DNA from: Beta vulgaris subsp. vulgaris
Taxonomy: Eukaryota > Streptophyta > Magnoliopsida > Caryophyllales > Amaranthaceae
Reading direction: 5' to 3'
DNA length: 64,000 nucleotides
Assembly: GCF_026745355.1 (NCBI RefSeq)
Contig: NC_079203.1
Location: 1 to 64,000, forward strand
A model generated the notes under the pieces. The model was not told where the DNA came from. It saw only the letters and a list, made by a program, of their open reading frames with translations, and made no database searches. Positions 46,481 through 58,509 of this stretch are shown here, piece by piece. The number at the start of each line of letters is the position of its first letter. Positions within the stretch are counted from its first letter, which is position 1. The position numbers and the translations under genes are program-made.

Positions 46481-47812
46481 AACAATAAATTCTGGAACTT
46501 AGCAGAACAAATATTCTTGGAATGGCGAAAAAAAGAAACAGGAAATGGATGAAGCAGGCATATGAGAAAAATAGAGGTGATCATGGGTCGGGCCGCGGCC
46601 AAAAAAAAAATTCCCATTGGTCGGGCCGGGCCTAAATTCGGCCGAATTTTTGTGTCCAAAGCCCGCTACTTCGGGCCTAAATTAACGGGCTTTTGCGGGC
46701 CAAAATGAGCCGGGCCAAAAAATAGACTAAAAAATTGTTTTTGGCTTGCCCAAAGCCCGCCCAAAGCAAAAAAATACGGCCGGACCCGGCCTATGGGCCG
46801 AAAAATTCTGCCCAAAACCCGGCCCAAAAACGGGCTGGGCCAAAATGATCACCTCTAGCAAAAAGGCAACAAAGAATTTTTTTGAATCAGTTTTAACTCG
46901 ACTCTCTAGCACAACCTATTAGACTCTGGAGCACAACCTATTTAGGCAGTCAAACACTATAGTTTAATCATGTCAACTACAACAAATTCAGAATAAATAA
47001 CATAGCAGGCTTAGACCATGATTGTCGCCTAATCAAGGAAAAAATTTCTGACCTACTGGAATCTTGCACTATTTTCAATTAGTCGTTTTTCCTCAACATG
47101 CATTAGGATTCAGAATCCCTCTTCTTTAACATGGATCGCTTGTATTAGGATAAACAAGGTAATATTCAAGTAATCATCTACACCACATCTTTACTGACAA
47201 GGGTTCTGGTCATTCAGCTTTAACTATGGCTTGGTTGCTAGAAGACCATTAAATAAGCGAATGGCAATACACGCATACTTCATTATAAACAGAAATTCCA
47301 TTTAATTTCCTACGGAAATGTATTTTCATTACAAATGTCCAATTTTGCATTACTAACGAGTTACTAGTTTACTACCACCTAGAACATGGATTTGGTAAAG
47401 GGACTGACTATCACGGACATTCACATGAGATAACATGTTCAAGATTACATACAAGTATACAATTCACTATATTTTCTCTCAATTATGATCATATAACTAA
47501 AAAGCCAAACAAGCCTCACTCTATCCGTCACAAAATTTTTATTGGTTTATTCTTAGTCTTTGTAACACAAAAATTACTACCCCTATGGCAAGGTTGGTAG
47601 ATTTCAGACAAATACGACTCTTTTACTCCCAATTCACCTATATCCCATCAGCTTCATAAATTATAATTACAATACTTGTTGCCAAAAAAATATCCTAGTA
47701 ATAATTCCAAATTCCACTTTAAAGTCCCTAATGCCCTAGATGCTTAGTGTGCTAGTTAAATCTACTTCTGCATTGATCGTCTACTTAAGAAATCATTATA
47801 TCAATATGGCAT
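46481..47812 (-). repeat. Inverted copy of a ~1 kb segment of FolD intron 1
   Basis: The reverse complement follows intron 1 of FolD from about 25675 down to about 24650 with high similarity. Examples are AGGCAGTCAAACACTATAG (46950), GACAAGGGTTCTGGTCATTC (47197) and TAACTATGGCTTGGTTGCTA (47221). No FolD exon is included. A 286 bp MITE interrupts it at 46572-46857. Whether this is a repeated transposon or a one-off duplication is not known. Confidence 0.9.
46572..46857. mobile_element. hAT-like MITE (286 bp)
   Basis: Perfect 13 bp inverted ends TAGAGGTGATCAT. The inside is rich in GGGCC/GGCCC and CCCGGCC motifs, like the hAT at 21591. The uninterrupted sequence is preserved in FolD intron 1, which shows an empty site. 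The flanking duplication is imperfect in an A-rich stretch. Confidence 0.8.
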
Positions 47813-47894
47813 TTTCATTTTCAACTTGAATTTTTCAAAGATATTGATGCACTATGAGATATTGCCTTTTGAAGTTGAACTTTATGAACAAATT

Positions 47895-48420
47895 ATTTTT
47901 TTTACGAGAAAGGGAAAACTAGGAGATGTCTACACGAGAGACCCCCTAAAGAACCATGAGGATGGTTACAACTTATAAGCTTCAAGTACAAGAAAATTAG
48001 AAGAAAAAGAGCACGAAGGAATTCAAGTAGAAGCTCCGCGGCAGCACTCCTTCTCCCCAGGCTTAGCCGAAGACATCTTCTTGTAACCCGTCGTGGGGGT
48101 AAGACAAACACAACTGAAAATAAATAAGCCACCAAATCTTCTCAAAGGAACCGTAAAAACTTAAAACCACACTAGCTTACCACTAAACTAACAAAATAAA
48201 AACAAGAACTGACATAGATGGAAGAAAAAACCTAAAACAAATAAAAAAAGGAAAATAAACCAAAAGATGAGGACGACTAACAAACAACTTCTAAGCAAAG
48301 AAGAAATAAATCCCCCGACTGGAGCCCAGTCGACGATGCAGAAGAAGAAACGCCCTCTGCTTCGACCTAAAACTACACCGCAGCAAGCCAAAACCACCGG
48401 CTCCACCGCAAACCATGAGC
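47895..48420 (-). mobile_element. LINE 3' end, minus strand
   Basis: A poly-T run (47887-47901) followed by GC-richer sequence without introns looks like the poly-A tail and 3' region of a truncated LINE. Similar 14-mers ATGAACAAATTATT (left) and ATGAGCAAATATTT (right) could be the target duplication. The encoded frames show no sure domain. Confidence 0.45.
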
Positions 48421-48764
48421 AAATATTTCCAAATTGATTAATTTTAAAAAATAAGAAAGTTAATCAAAAGGCTAGTAGAACCAAAGTACGACTCATGATT
48501 AAGAGAATGGACTACTTGATAAACTAAGCCATAACAATGGCTAGATATAAGGGTTTCATTTTCCGCATAGATTGATTTGGGGGATAGGGTTCCTAGAGAG
48601 AAGGGGGGCCTCTCTCTAGAAAGACCTTGGATTCTTATTAACAAATGAAATCTATACAAATATATTAAAAGGTGTGCGTGATAATGTATGCATGCCACGT
48701 GACACCTCTGTTACTTCACTAGATTTGTCCAATCTGTACATAAGTCGTGTCAATTAACAAAAGT

Positions 48765-48850
48765 AAAATTAGCTTGTAACAATATTTGAACCCGTAACCT
48801 TTTACTATTTTTGACACAATTACCATCTCAACCAACTTTTAATCATGTTT
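48765..48850 (-). mobile_element. tRNA-derived SINE-like sequence
   Basis: On the minus strand TGGTTGAGATGGTAATTG (A box) is followed about 35 bases on by GGTTACGGGTTCAAAT (B box GGTTCAAAT), the spacing of plant SINE heads. Confidence 0.5.
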
Positions 48851-48884
48851 TAAGTTTCCACATTATTATATTTGTACCTTTTAA

Positions 48885-48999
48885 AGGCTTGTTCTCTTTG
48901 GCATAAAACAGCTGAACTGAACTTATTGGAGCTGAACTGAACTGAACTTATTGGAGTTGAACTGAACTGAACTGAAAATAAACTAGGGAGAACAAGCCC
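48885..48999. mobile_element. Tourist-type MITE (115 bp)
   Basis: Inverted ends AGGCTTGTTCTC and GGGCTTGTTCTC, flanked by TAA on both sides (48882-48884, 49000-49002). The inside repeats CTGAACTGAACT. Confidence 0.82.
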
Positions 49000-49199
49000 T
49001 AAATGTTGAGTTTTCCTTAATATATTTAAGTGGGAATGAAAAAAAAATGCATATCAAGTTCGAAAACACAACACCAATCCGAAAAATGTTAAGACTCAAA
49101 TACTAGTTACTTATATGAATATGTGGTTATTTTTTAATAATAAAAGGATGTCACTTGTAAGTTGTAACACTCATCTACACAAAAAAAAAAAAAAAAAAA

Positions 49200-49421
49200 A
49201 CACGGAAAAGGAAGTTTGTAACCCTAAGACCCAAGTCCCTAATCCTCCAAATTCAAATTCGTAGAATTTGCTGCGGTTACAAGGGAAATCCGAAATTCCA
49301 TATCCAACAAGAAGTTTTTTTTCTTTCGGTTGTATCTAAAGTGTAAGCAGCCTATCTTCCACGGTTCCACAGCTGGCCACGACCAGTCGTCGCCGTTGCT
49401 CGCTGGTCCCCGGAGCCAAAG
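49200..49421 (+). other. Probable 5' untranslated exon of DapB
   Basis: A leader-like stretch ends GGAGCCAAAG followed by GTAAGAG, a strong donor. The acceptor TTTTTTGATGCAG lies at 51411-51423, 13 bases before the start codon. The transcription start is not seen. The ~2 kb leader intron (49422-51423) has no clear gene; the frames at 50100-50324 and 50808-51157 show no domain. Confidence 0.6.
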
Positions 49422-51436
49422 GTAAGAGTCTCTTTCTTCAATCTATATATTTCAATTTCAGATTTTAAATCCTAGAATGTTTATATTTCAGATTTAAATT
49501 TTAGAATATATAAATTTCAGGTTTTAAACATCAGAATATGTATTAATTTGTTTAGAATTTCTATTAATTATAGTTAGTCAGTAGTAGATAGTAATTGGGT
49601 ATATGGGTGAGACAATTGTTGTTCTTGCAGTCTTGCTTGATGTTTGAAATTCTTTAAATCATGGAAAAAGGTGGAATTTTGAATCTATAAATAGAGTTTC
49701 TATTAGTTATCGTTTGAGCAATGTGTTAATTGTTTTTATTTATATTGTATAAATAGCAGGAATTTTGAATGTAACAAGGGATTGCGCCATTTCTATGCTC
49801 TGCGCGGTCCCTTCTGTAAAGGTCTTTTCCTTTTCCTGTTTAGGTGAGTCGAAGGAACTCGACAAAATGACCCTGTAATACCGAGAGAAGGGGTGACATA
49901 TTTCGGCATAATGGTTGCTAATTCTAATATTAAGTTATCCTGGTTGAGTACGCAAGCCTTTGAACATTAATTTCCTCAACTTCAAACAAGAGAATATTTG
50001 ATATTTGAACATGATTGCTAGTTATCGTTCAAGGTTTAACATCATATATGCTTTTTTAAGTCCTAACATTATTGCTAACTTAGTAATTGAAACCCCTTTG
50101 TGAAATTTTTCTTAAGAATGAGGCAGAATAATGCATATTCCATTACCTATGGAGAATGGGTAGGTTTTGTTGCCATTGTTTTAGGAGAAATTGTTGAAGG
50201 CTTTGATATTCAAAAGTCAATTCCTACACCTTTTAAGGGTGCCCAGATGTGCTTAGTTTTTGTGTTATGGAGATGTTCAAGCTGGACCAGTGAAGAAGCT
50301 TCTCTATGTGCTTCAGAAACTTAGTGAGAGTGGTTTTCATGAGCGAGGTTCATATCTTCTTAATAGTACTTTTTTGATATTTACTGGTTTATTTTAATTA
50401 AGATCATACTATTAGTTCTGACTTTTCTTGGCAGTAATAGAATTGGTGCTCATATATAGTACCATCTTTGGAAATCTAGGGCCTACTTGCTTGGCCTTGC
50501 ATGTCACAGCCTTGTTGGAAATTAAAAAAGAAGTAGGAAGTAGTAGATGCATTTGCTGGTTTTATGTTATGCATTGGGTTTATGGAGAGGGGTAATATAG
50601 GGGGTATAATATAACTAGGTTAGCTTGGAGAGTAAGTAAGTTAGCTCTATACATAGAATAGTTAGTGGGAGGTAGATGAAGAAAATTATCGAGAGTTCAT
50701 TTTAGTGGTTAGCTTGGGAGTGTGTCAAGTCACTTAGAAACCTGGCAAATTATCCTTATTTTCTGTTTAATTTCCAGATTATCAGTCAAAGAATCATCAA
50801 ACTTTCTTTATTCTTTAATATGAGATTCCAGTTCATTACATTTTCTTACTAGCGTAAAAGCAATTCTGTTGATGTATTGGGAGCAAAAAATGAGAATTGA
50901 TAAGCAAAACATAGAAAGAATTGAGGAGTCAGGTACTTGGATAAGTAAATCAGCATTGACAATGTTACTAGAATCCAGGGATTGGACTTTGCATAATAGT
51001 CCAGCCATACCATCAAAATAAGTTCTCTTGTTAAATTTACACAGGTGCTAGCTTTCCTGGTAATAGCTAGGCTGTAAACTTGTAGTCTAGGGAAGAAAGT
51101 TGGGCGTGCGCTTGAGTACAGCTTTGTTTTACTGAACCTGAGCCATAGCTGAGTCAAACCTCGAACGTACTCAAGTCTCGGCTTGACTGGATCTTTTTGA
51201 ATTAAGATTGTTTAGTTACATTCTGTGCGCTTGTACTGTCTAGAAGTTCTAACAATAACAAACCAACTTCCTTTCTTTATATTCTCTTCCTATTTGTTTT
51301 TTTGTACTGTCCTGCAAAGTTCATCCTTTTCAATTGTATTTACCCATTTTTGTTGTAGAATATCAATTATATTGGTAAAAGACTGCGTTCTTACGAAATG
51401 AGTACATCTATTTTTTGATGCAGATAAATTAGATAA

Positions 51437-54400
51437 ATGGCGTCTGTAGTAAAAGTTCCTGTGAGTGTGAGTTTCCCTTCACAAGGGAAATTTGGAGGAT
51501 ATTGTGGGAGTGAAATTAGAAAATCTGGGTTTCAGAGTGTGCGTAGGTCATGGGTGTCAGCAGTAATGTCAAGCAGCCCTGCCCAGAATGTGGAAAATCT
51601 TTCTATCAAGTCTAAAAATATTGGATTGCCTATTATGGTATTTGCTCTCCTTTACTTTTATTGTTTCATTTGTCTAATAAACGATCTCTTATAACGGTTC
51701 ATGTTAGTCGACGCCGAATTATTTTCGAACTAAGGCTTTGTTGTCGTAATGTTCTTGAGCTCATATTTCTTGTACTTTTGTGGTTGCTGCTTATTTGGTT
51801 CTTTTAATATATTATGTTATACCTTTATCTTGTATACTGCTTCTAACTATGAAGCACGGGTACTCCTCCCAGGCACCGTTTTCCGTACCGGGTACGGGTA
51901 CGGAACGGGTACGGGACGGATTCGTCTGGGATTCGTACCCAAAACGAATCTGGGAAGGTGGGTACGGCAGCAAGAATTGGGTACGGGTGGTATGCAAATG
52001 GGTACGGGATGGGTACGTTTTTGGAGCTTGAGAAACGTACCCAGTCAATATATGAAATTTTAATGGGGTAAAATCAGATCCAAGGGTTTTGGAGAATTTA
52101 AATTCTCTCTCACCTGAACTGAAAACTCCTTCAAAGTTCTTCGTTGCTCCTTCTCGCCGGTCGTCTCGCCGGTCATCTCGCCGGTCATCGTCGGCAGTCA
52201 GTCCAAATGCTCGGCACTCAGTCCAGTCATACTCGAAATTTTCTTTGCTATTTAATTTTTCAGTTGGAGGAGAAGGTGAAAAGTAAGGGTTGTAGAGCAT
52301 GAGTCATTAGAGTACAACTGTACAACATATTTGTTTATTTTTCTAGTAAAGTTGTACTTGTATGAGTTGTAGTGCTGCAACCTTCTATTCTCTCTCATGG
52401 TCTGACTTATCTAGGGAAGAGGTTATGGGTGTCCAGGTCCAGCTAACATATTTCTTTTCTTTTTTTTTTTTTTTTTTGACCCCTATATCTTTTAATATTC
52501 TACGAAGGTGCAAAATTTATTATCTAATTTTAATTTTTTTTATGCAAAATTTATATGGAGATTATATGTTGAAAAATTTTAAGGCAGTATTATTTAATAA
52601 ATGCATTATATTTTTTTATTTTTTGCCGAATCCAACCCGTACCCGTTTTCAGAAATTTTGATTTTGCCGTTTTCCGTTCCCGTACCCGTATCCGTCCCCG
52701 TATACGTATCCGTATCCGTGCTACCTAGGCTTCTAATCCTAAATATTTGTGACATTTGAGTATTGTGGTTGAAATTGCTATTATTGAGGAAAAATTGTAA
52801 AGAATAAGTTAACTTTGGCCAGTGTGGTTAAAATAAGTCAAAATTTTAATTAATTCAGAACACTCTAAGCTTGTGGAGGGTTTTGCTTTTAATAGGTTTA
52901 GGTGACCACTGAGCTAATAGGTAATATTTTTTTTCTTTCTTGTCCACCTCCACAACCCTTAAACCACCATCACCAGTTTACCACCACCCTTTAAGAATCA
53001 TGACCACCATAGACACTTAAGCAAAAAGAGGGAGGACCACTGCCACCACCTCACAACCACCTCATCCAAGACTGGCCCAACACCCTTTAGTCACTTGTTC
53101 ATCAGTTGAATCATCCACATGTTTTATGGTATATAAAGAAGGAGCTCCGGCGGTATTTAAATCCCCAAAATGCCCTCGGTGGAAGCTCTCTCATCACGAA
53201 CCTTCACCGGAAAACTGCAATTGTCATGTCGCCGTGCATCAAGGTCGCCGGAAGTAGTAGGAGGATTGCATTATCTGTTGCCTAGATGTTCGGATTTCAT
53301 TCCCCATTTTGGTTCATTTTTCTATTTGTGACTATTAGGAAGGAACTGAAATTGGTGTGTAGAGGAGGGAGGAGAGAGAAAAAGGGTTTTTTTGTTAAAT
53401 AAATTTGGGTGGTGCTGTGGTGATGAGGATTGGTGGTGTTATGATGTTGGCAGCGGTTTGGTGGGGGGGGGGGAAGGGGAGGAGAAGAGTGTCACTGGCG
53501 ATGGGAGAGGTGAAAGGGAAGAGAGAGTAGAGGGAGAGGGGAGTTTTTTTTAGAGAATTAAATTAAAATTTAACTAAACCAATCAAAAAGTGACGTGTGG
53601 ATAGTAACCTGTTATAACAGGTTGTTTATATATTAGGATCATGCGAATACCCCCACGTGCTTTGATTATTCTGAGTTAATCGAAAGTTTGACTTATTTTG
53701 TGTAAACTGGACAAAAGTTGGCTTATTTCTAACAATTTTTCGTATTATTGATTTATAATTGTGAGTTGAACATGTAAAATTATGGACCTATCTAAGCACT
53801 TGGCTACTTGTTAAGATGAATCTAGCTAGAATGTGTTTGCGTCATGTATCAATATATTATACGAATGTGAGAAACTAAGAAGTGTCAATCCTAGAAATCA
53901 AACTTGACTTTTTTTGGTTTCGCACTGATATTCTAGTGTCGAAATAATCTGCTGAATCTGACTTTCATTGCAACTCGAAATTGAAATGTCATCATGTTTG
54001 TCACTTGTATGATTTATTATGTTGCTGTGCATGTATCTTATATTAGCTTGATCATTATGGTCTGTACGATATTCAAACATCAATTAGCAAGCATTGATTT
54101 GATTCTTTGCTTATTCGTTTCGTTGAAAGGACTGAAGTGCTTGACATTAGAATCTTCGTGAAAGGGGTTGGTCGCTTGACTGATTCTACTATACCATCAT
54201 GCATGTCTAACAATCGTGGATGTTAGAGGAAGATGTTGGATTTATACCACTACTAATACCTGCTCATCTGTGACATTTCCATTTGCACTTGCAACAATTA
54301 GTGAAGGGAAATGGGTCTACTATAGATTAACAATACTTATCTTTGATTTTTAGATTTTAAAAGATGTTCACTTTGCTTAGCAGCCAAATAAAAGATTGCT

Positions 54401-57400
54401 ATTCTTTATTGTGCTTCATTTGGACTGATGTTGACAGATGTTAAGTTTTCATTGCTGACCTTTTTCTTTTTCCCTCTTTCCTATGTTGTCAGAGATGTTA
54501 TTATGTGGATGTCATGGCTGTAACAACATCATATGATTCATTTTTAGGCTGAACATCTCTTCTAAAGTTTGTGCTATGTGCTTCTCTGATTGTAGGTCAA
54601 TAGTTGCATGGGCAAAATGGGAAAGGCTGTTATTGAAGCAGCTGTTTGTGCAGGCCTTCATATTATTCCTGTATCATTTGGTGCTCAGGAGGAGAGTGGA
54701 CAGTCTGTCGAAGTAGGTGGTAAAGAAATTCAGGTCCACAGTCCGTCAGATAGAGAAGATATCCTTGCCTCTGTCTATGAAGAATATCCAGATCTGATTG
54801 TGGTAGACTACACAACGCCGGCTGCAGTGAATGGTATACAAAACAGATAAAACTCAACTCTAAACTTGCTTCCTATCACTTGAAGCAAAAGATAAGTTGG
54901 AACTGTTTGATTGATGAGATTGTATTATTTGAGCCCTTGGCTAGTTTGTTGACCCTAACAACATATATTTGCTATTATAAAGATGAATTTGTTTATATGA
55001 GCCCTTGGCTAGCTTGCATCTGACAATAACAATTATCATCTACATGTGACCGCTGATGATGGGATACTTTTATTCTATAAATACATGGAAGTTGATTGAA
55101 TTTCTTCTTTCTGCTGAATATTTTCTTCCACTTCATGATTATGCATATTCTTTGTTCAGTTCTAGAAATATTTTCCCTGCTGAACTTTGCATTTATTTAT
55201 GTATGTGCAGCATTTCTGTTTGTATATTAATGTTTTTGGGGACCGGGGGGGGGGGGATCATGGTGTGTGGCTCTATGCTTGGAGGGGTGAGGCTACGTCC
55301 CTCTTACGCTAGTTTGACTTGTTAGCAAATAAAGTCATGGGAAATATTCAGGTTTTCTGATTATTACTATTTGGTTTTTACCAGTGAAACATTGTGATTT
55401 CTACAAGCCCAGTGCTCTTACTCTTGTTTTCTATAGGTTGACAAGTTATATATGAAACCATATTTAGTAATCTTTAATTTGCCCTGCTTGAATTTCAATA
55501 ACACCAACTGAAGTCCGTCCATTTTGTTTATGACTGCGAATTGAATGGATGTTATTCTTTAGTGCATGCAGTAGATAAATTGACCATTAGTGGATGTTAT
55601 AATCTGATTGTCTAATGGAATCCAAGCTAGATTGCAAGTGCTGATGTACGTTTCAATAGGAGGGTTTATGAAGAGGGTTTGTTTGAGAAGTATCCAATCT
55701 TCTTGGATTTAAATCTTTTAGTATGGGTGATCATCTTGGCTAAAATGATATGCAGATAATGCAGAGTTGTACTGCAAAATTGGGGTGCCTTTTGTGATTG
55801 GAACCACGGGTGGAGACAGAGAGAGGCTTCATAAGACTGTCGAAGACTCGAAAAATTATGCTGTTATATCACCCCAGATGGGAAAGCAGGTTTTTCATTT
55901 AGAGTCTTGTTGCCTAAGCCAGTTTCAAAAACATGTATCACAGCTCTCTTCACTGAATAATCGAACTCTTGGTTTCTTAAGGTGGTGGCATTTCTTGCAG
56001 CCATGGAAATTATGGCTGAGCAATTCCCTGGAGCTTTTTCTGGATATTCTCTACAGGTACTTCCCCTCTTTCAAACCCTCCTCTTTGATGGACACTTTAA
56101 TTAGTTTTTGATGTGAAAAATCCATCAAATGTTTGGATTGAAGATTCTCCAATTTAGTGGTCATATCTTGGCAAACTCATCTACAATTATATTTGATGCT
56201 TTAAGATTGATTTAATTTTTGTTGTATTATACTACAACAGCTTTATGTCATTCGTAGTAAACTTTTTTCGGTATTTGTGCAGCTAAGATCTATGCATTAT
56301 CTTGTGCAGTGACCTTATTCTAGATGTATTTTAATAATAGGAGTATTACATGTGATGCGTATGAGAAGTCTCAATTATGTAGTATTTCAGTTGTGTTAAA
56401 ATCCTATGTAATTTAGGTGTTTTAACTTTTAATTCTTAGTTTATTAGGAGTTTTGGTAGTTTTTCCTAATTCTAGTAGGTATAGGACTTGAAATCCTAAT
56501 CCTAGTAGGATTAGAACTCCTAGTTCTGTTAGGAGTATAAAAGTTTAGTTTGTTCATAATTCTAGTTGAGTTAGAAATCCAAATCCTAGTTGGATTAGGA
56601 TTCCTAATTGGTGTAGGATTATATTAGCATTAGGAGTCTAATGATAATAGGAGAATAAGCATAGTAGGCGTGTAGGCTTGCTTGCCGCCCTAAGTTGGAG
56701 CGTGTTCCACTTGGATTGGGAGTTTTTTATTTTTTTCCTATCTTGTTTTAGTTTCCTAGTTCTAGTATGACTAGGGTTTATTGTTTTCATGCCTATGTAA
56801 GGCTTTTATGTTCATTAATAGAATCAGATTTGTTTAAGTTAAAGAACGTGCATATTTGCATATGTTGAGCGCAAGCTAACACTAGGTTTCCGAGTAGTAA
56901 ACCTAAACAAACAACCGAGACTTGTTTGTCCATGCTCTTAACCGTGACTTAAGAGTAATATCCCTTAGTTTCATAGTTAGTTCATCCATAAATCACAAAA
57001 TCACAAAAAGAGTTCGAAACAACCACGAAAATCACATCAGCCCCCTGCTTATAGTATTAAATAAATAGAGCTTTAATCAAATACTAGCTACCAACCGTGA
57101 AAGCCTGTATAGCCATGCATTTTAGAATTTATTTCCCAAAAATATAAACTCAAATGTCCCAACTCCCAACACATAAATTACTTTAAAGACTGAAGTGGGT
57201 TTATAATCTTTTTTGGCTCTACACTTTCAACCTTGTCAGCAAACATCATACTCCATCTTTCTTTATTAATCATCAGCTTTTTCTCTCTCTTCCTAGCTTA
57301 TCACTAAATGTTTCTATCACCGGCGTACCTCCTCCCCTTTCACCATTTTCTCTGCTCTCTTTATCTCTTATTTACGAACTCAATCAAAAAACGTTTCACT

Positions 57401-58509
57401 TAAAATATCCTACGAAAGGAACTAAGCTGTTTGTGCATGTTCTTGAATATAGAGAGCTAGTGAAATTAGGGGCAGATGAAGATGAAGATGATGATGAAGA
57501 AGATGGAAGGAAAGGTGAAAGAAGAAAAGACAGCAGGATGTGATTATGGACGGTTGGAAGGAGTAATTAAGAAGTGCAATGCATATTGTCAAGCAAATAA
57601 AATGAGAATACCTTTCCTTCTATCTTCTTCATCTAAGCAAATAAACTAAACTTTTATGCTCCTAATAGAACTAGGAGTTCTAATCCTACTAGGATTAGGA
57701 TTTTAAGAGTCCTATTCCTACTAGAATTAGGAAAAACTACCAAGACTCCTAACAAACTAAGAATTAAAAGTTAGAACGCCTAAATGACATAGAATTCTAA
57801 CAGAACTAGAATACTACATAATTAACACTTCTCATACGCATCAACATGTATCTAGTTGTTTAATGTAAGTGGTTCCATGTGTGGATAAATCTTTTTTCTC
57901 CATGTATAGAAGTGTTGTATTAAGTCTATGTTTGTTTTGGAGGAAAACATTTTCAATCAAAACAATTTTTCTCATTTTCCGTTGTTTGGTTGGACAAGAG
58001 ATTTAAAAAGGAAAACAAGGTGGAAAGAGTTTTCCATCCCTTTGTAAATATTTTCTACCAAATTTTTTAAGGAAAACCATTTTTCTTTACTCTCTCATTC
58101 CCAACATCTTCATTTTTCCCTTCTTAGCTTAATAGTTTTCCACCAAACCAAACAAAGGAAAACTATTATTCATGTGTTTTCCAATGGAAAATGGTTTTCC
58201 ATCAAACCTAAAGGACCCTAATTAAAGAACTATTAAAAAAAGGCAAGTGTTGCAATAATTTTGAGCAGATGAAGTATGATGTAGAGTAGTTCCATAGTTG
58301 GCAGCCACCTATGAGTTTGGTTTTGCTGCTGCCACTATATTGTTTTGGTTAGATGAAATAGCCTAACTGCTTTTATATAGGATAGAACTGATACCTTATT
58401 TTTAAAGGTAATGGAGTCTCATCAATCCAACAAGAAGGATGCATCTGGGACTGCTAAGGCTGTTATCTCGTGCTTTCAGAAACTTGGAGTGGACTTTGAT
58501 ATGGATCAG
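51437..58509 (+). CDS. DAPB: 4-hydroxy-tetrahydrodipicolinate reductase, plastid type (5' five coding exons)
   Basis: Exons 51437-51637, 54596-54833, 55756-55889, 55982-56056, 58408-58509 join in frame (250 residues) with GT-AG introns. The C-terminal part, roughly 90-100 residues in plant homologues, is beyond the window. The enzyme reduces the DapA product with NAD(P)H in the plastid diaminopimelate route to lysine. Residues 1-60 are Ser-, Val- and Arg-rich, as in a chloroplast transit peptide. The nucleotide-binding loop reads VNSCMGKMGKA (68-78), where the family usually has a Gly at position 70. GTTGG (162-166) and the catalytic block ESHQSNKKDASGTAKA with H221 and K225 are intact. SPQMGKQVVAFLAAMEIMAEQFPGAFSGYSL is strongly plant-like when read across exons 3-4. 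Confidence 0.93.
51848..52728. mobile_element. Non-autonomous hAT element (881 bp) in DapB intron 1
   Basis: Ends CTATGAAGCACGGGTAC and, as reverse complement of the right end, CTAGGTAGCACGGATAC, with a perfect 8 bp duplication GCTTCTAA (51840-51847, 52729-52736). Subterminal GGGTACGG/CCGTACCC repeats are on both sides. The middle has a CGCCGGTC(A/G)TCT tandem repeat (52155-52190). No transposase. Confidence 0.93.
52801..53729. mobile_element. PIF/Harbinger-like element (929 bp) in DapB intron 1
   Basis: Inverted repeats of about 58 bp start AGAATAAGTTAACTTTGG on the left and (reverse complement of the right) GAAATAAGCCAACTTTTG, both reaching AAAATAAGTCAAA and CTCAGAA/TTCAGAA. TAA flanks both sides (52798-52800, 53730-53732). 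It contains a perfect 18 bp palindrome at 53606-53623 and a poly-G run near 53461. No gene. Confidence 0.8.
54834..55755 (+). other. DapB intron 2
   Basis: 922 bp, AT-rich, with a run of 12-13 G near 55244-55256. No recognisable element or gene. Confidence 0.8.
56353..57843. mobile_element. Long inverted-repeat element with TG/CA ends (1491 bp)
   Basis: The first ~200 bp (TGATGCGTATGAGAAGT...) recur inverted at the right end, both containing CCTAATCCTAGTAGGATTAG. A 5 bp duplication ACATG flanks it (56348-56352, 57844-57848). TG/CA ends and a 5 bp duplication are LTR-retrotransposon traits, and 56353-57050 reads like an LTR ending AAATCACATCA. However, the two ends are inverted, not direct. 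It could be a rearranged pair of LTRs or a DNA element. Confidence 0.75.
57924..58218. mobile_element. Tourist-type MITE (295 bp) in DapB intron 4
   Basis: Ends GTCTATGTTTGTTTTGG and (reverse complement) GGGTCCTTTAGGTTTGATGG, both leading into GGAAAAC-rich sequence. TAA on both sides (57921-57923, 58219-58221). The inside is rich in GGAAAA/TTTTCC. Confidence 0.72.

Larger units (their letters stand above)
48421..49199. other. Upstream intergenic DNA of DapB
   Basis: It holds a SINE-like sequence and a Tourist MITE (listed separately) and a poly-A run at 49180-49200. Nothing else is recognised. Confidence 0.6.
51638..54595 (+). other. DapB intron 1
   Basis: 2958 bp, containing an hAT (51848-52728) and a PIF-like element (52801-53729). 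The rest is AT-rich with no coding signal. Confidence 0.85.
56057..58407 (+). other. DapB intron 4
   Basis: 2351 bp, most of it made of two insertions: the long inverted-repeat element 56353-57843 and the Tourist-like element 57924-58218. Confidence 0.85.

Noticed and set aside
50100..50324. A possible extra DapB exon or small gene (GEWVGFVAIVLGEIVEGF)
   Set aside because: No known domain and no convincing splice sites or start context; it lies in the probable leader intron.
52089..52286. Arg/Ser-repeat ORF in DapB intron 1
   Set aside because: It is a translation of the CGCCGGTC tandem repeat inside an hAT element.
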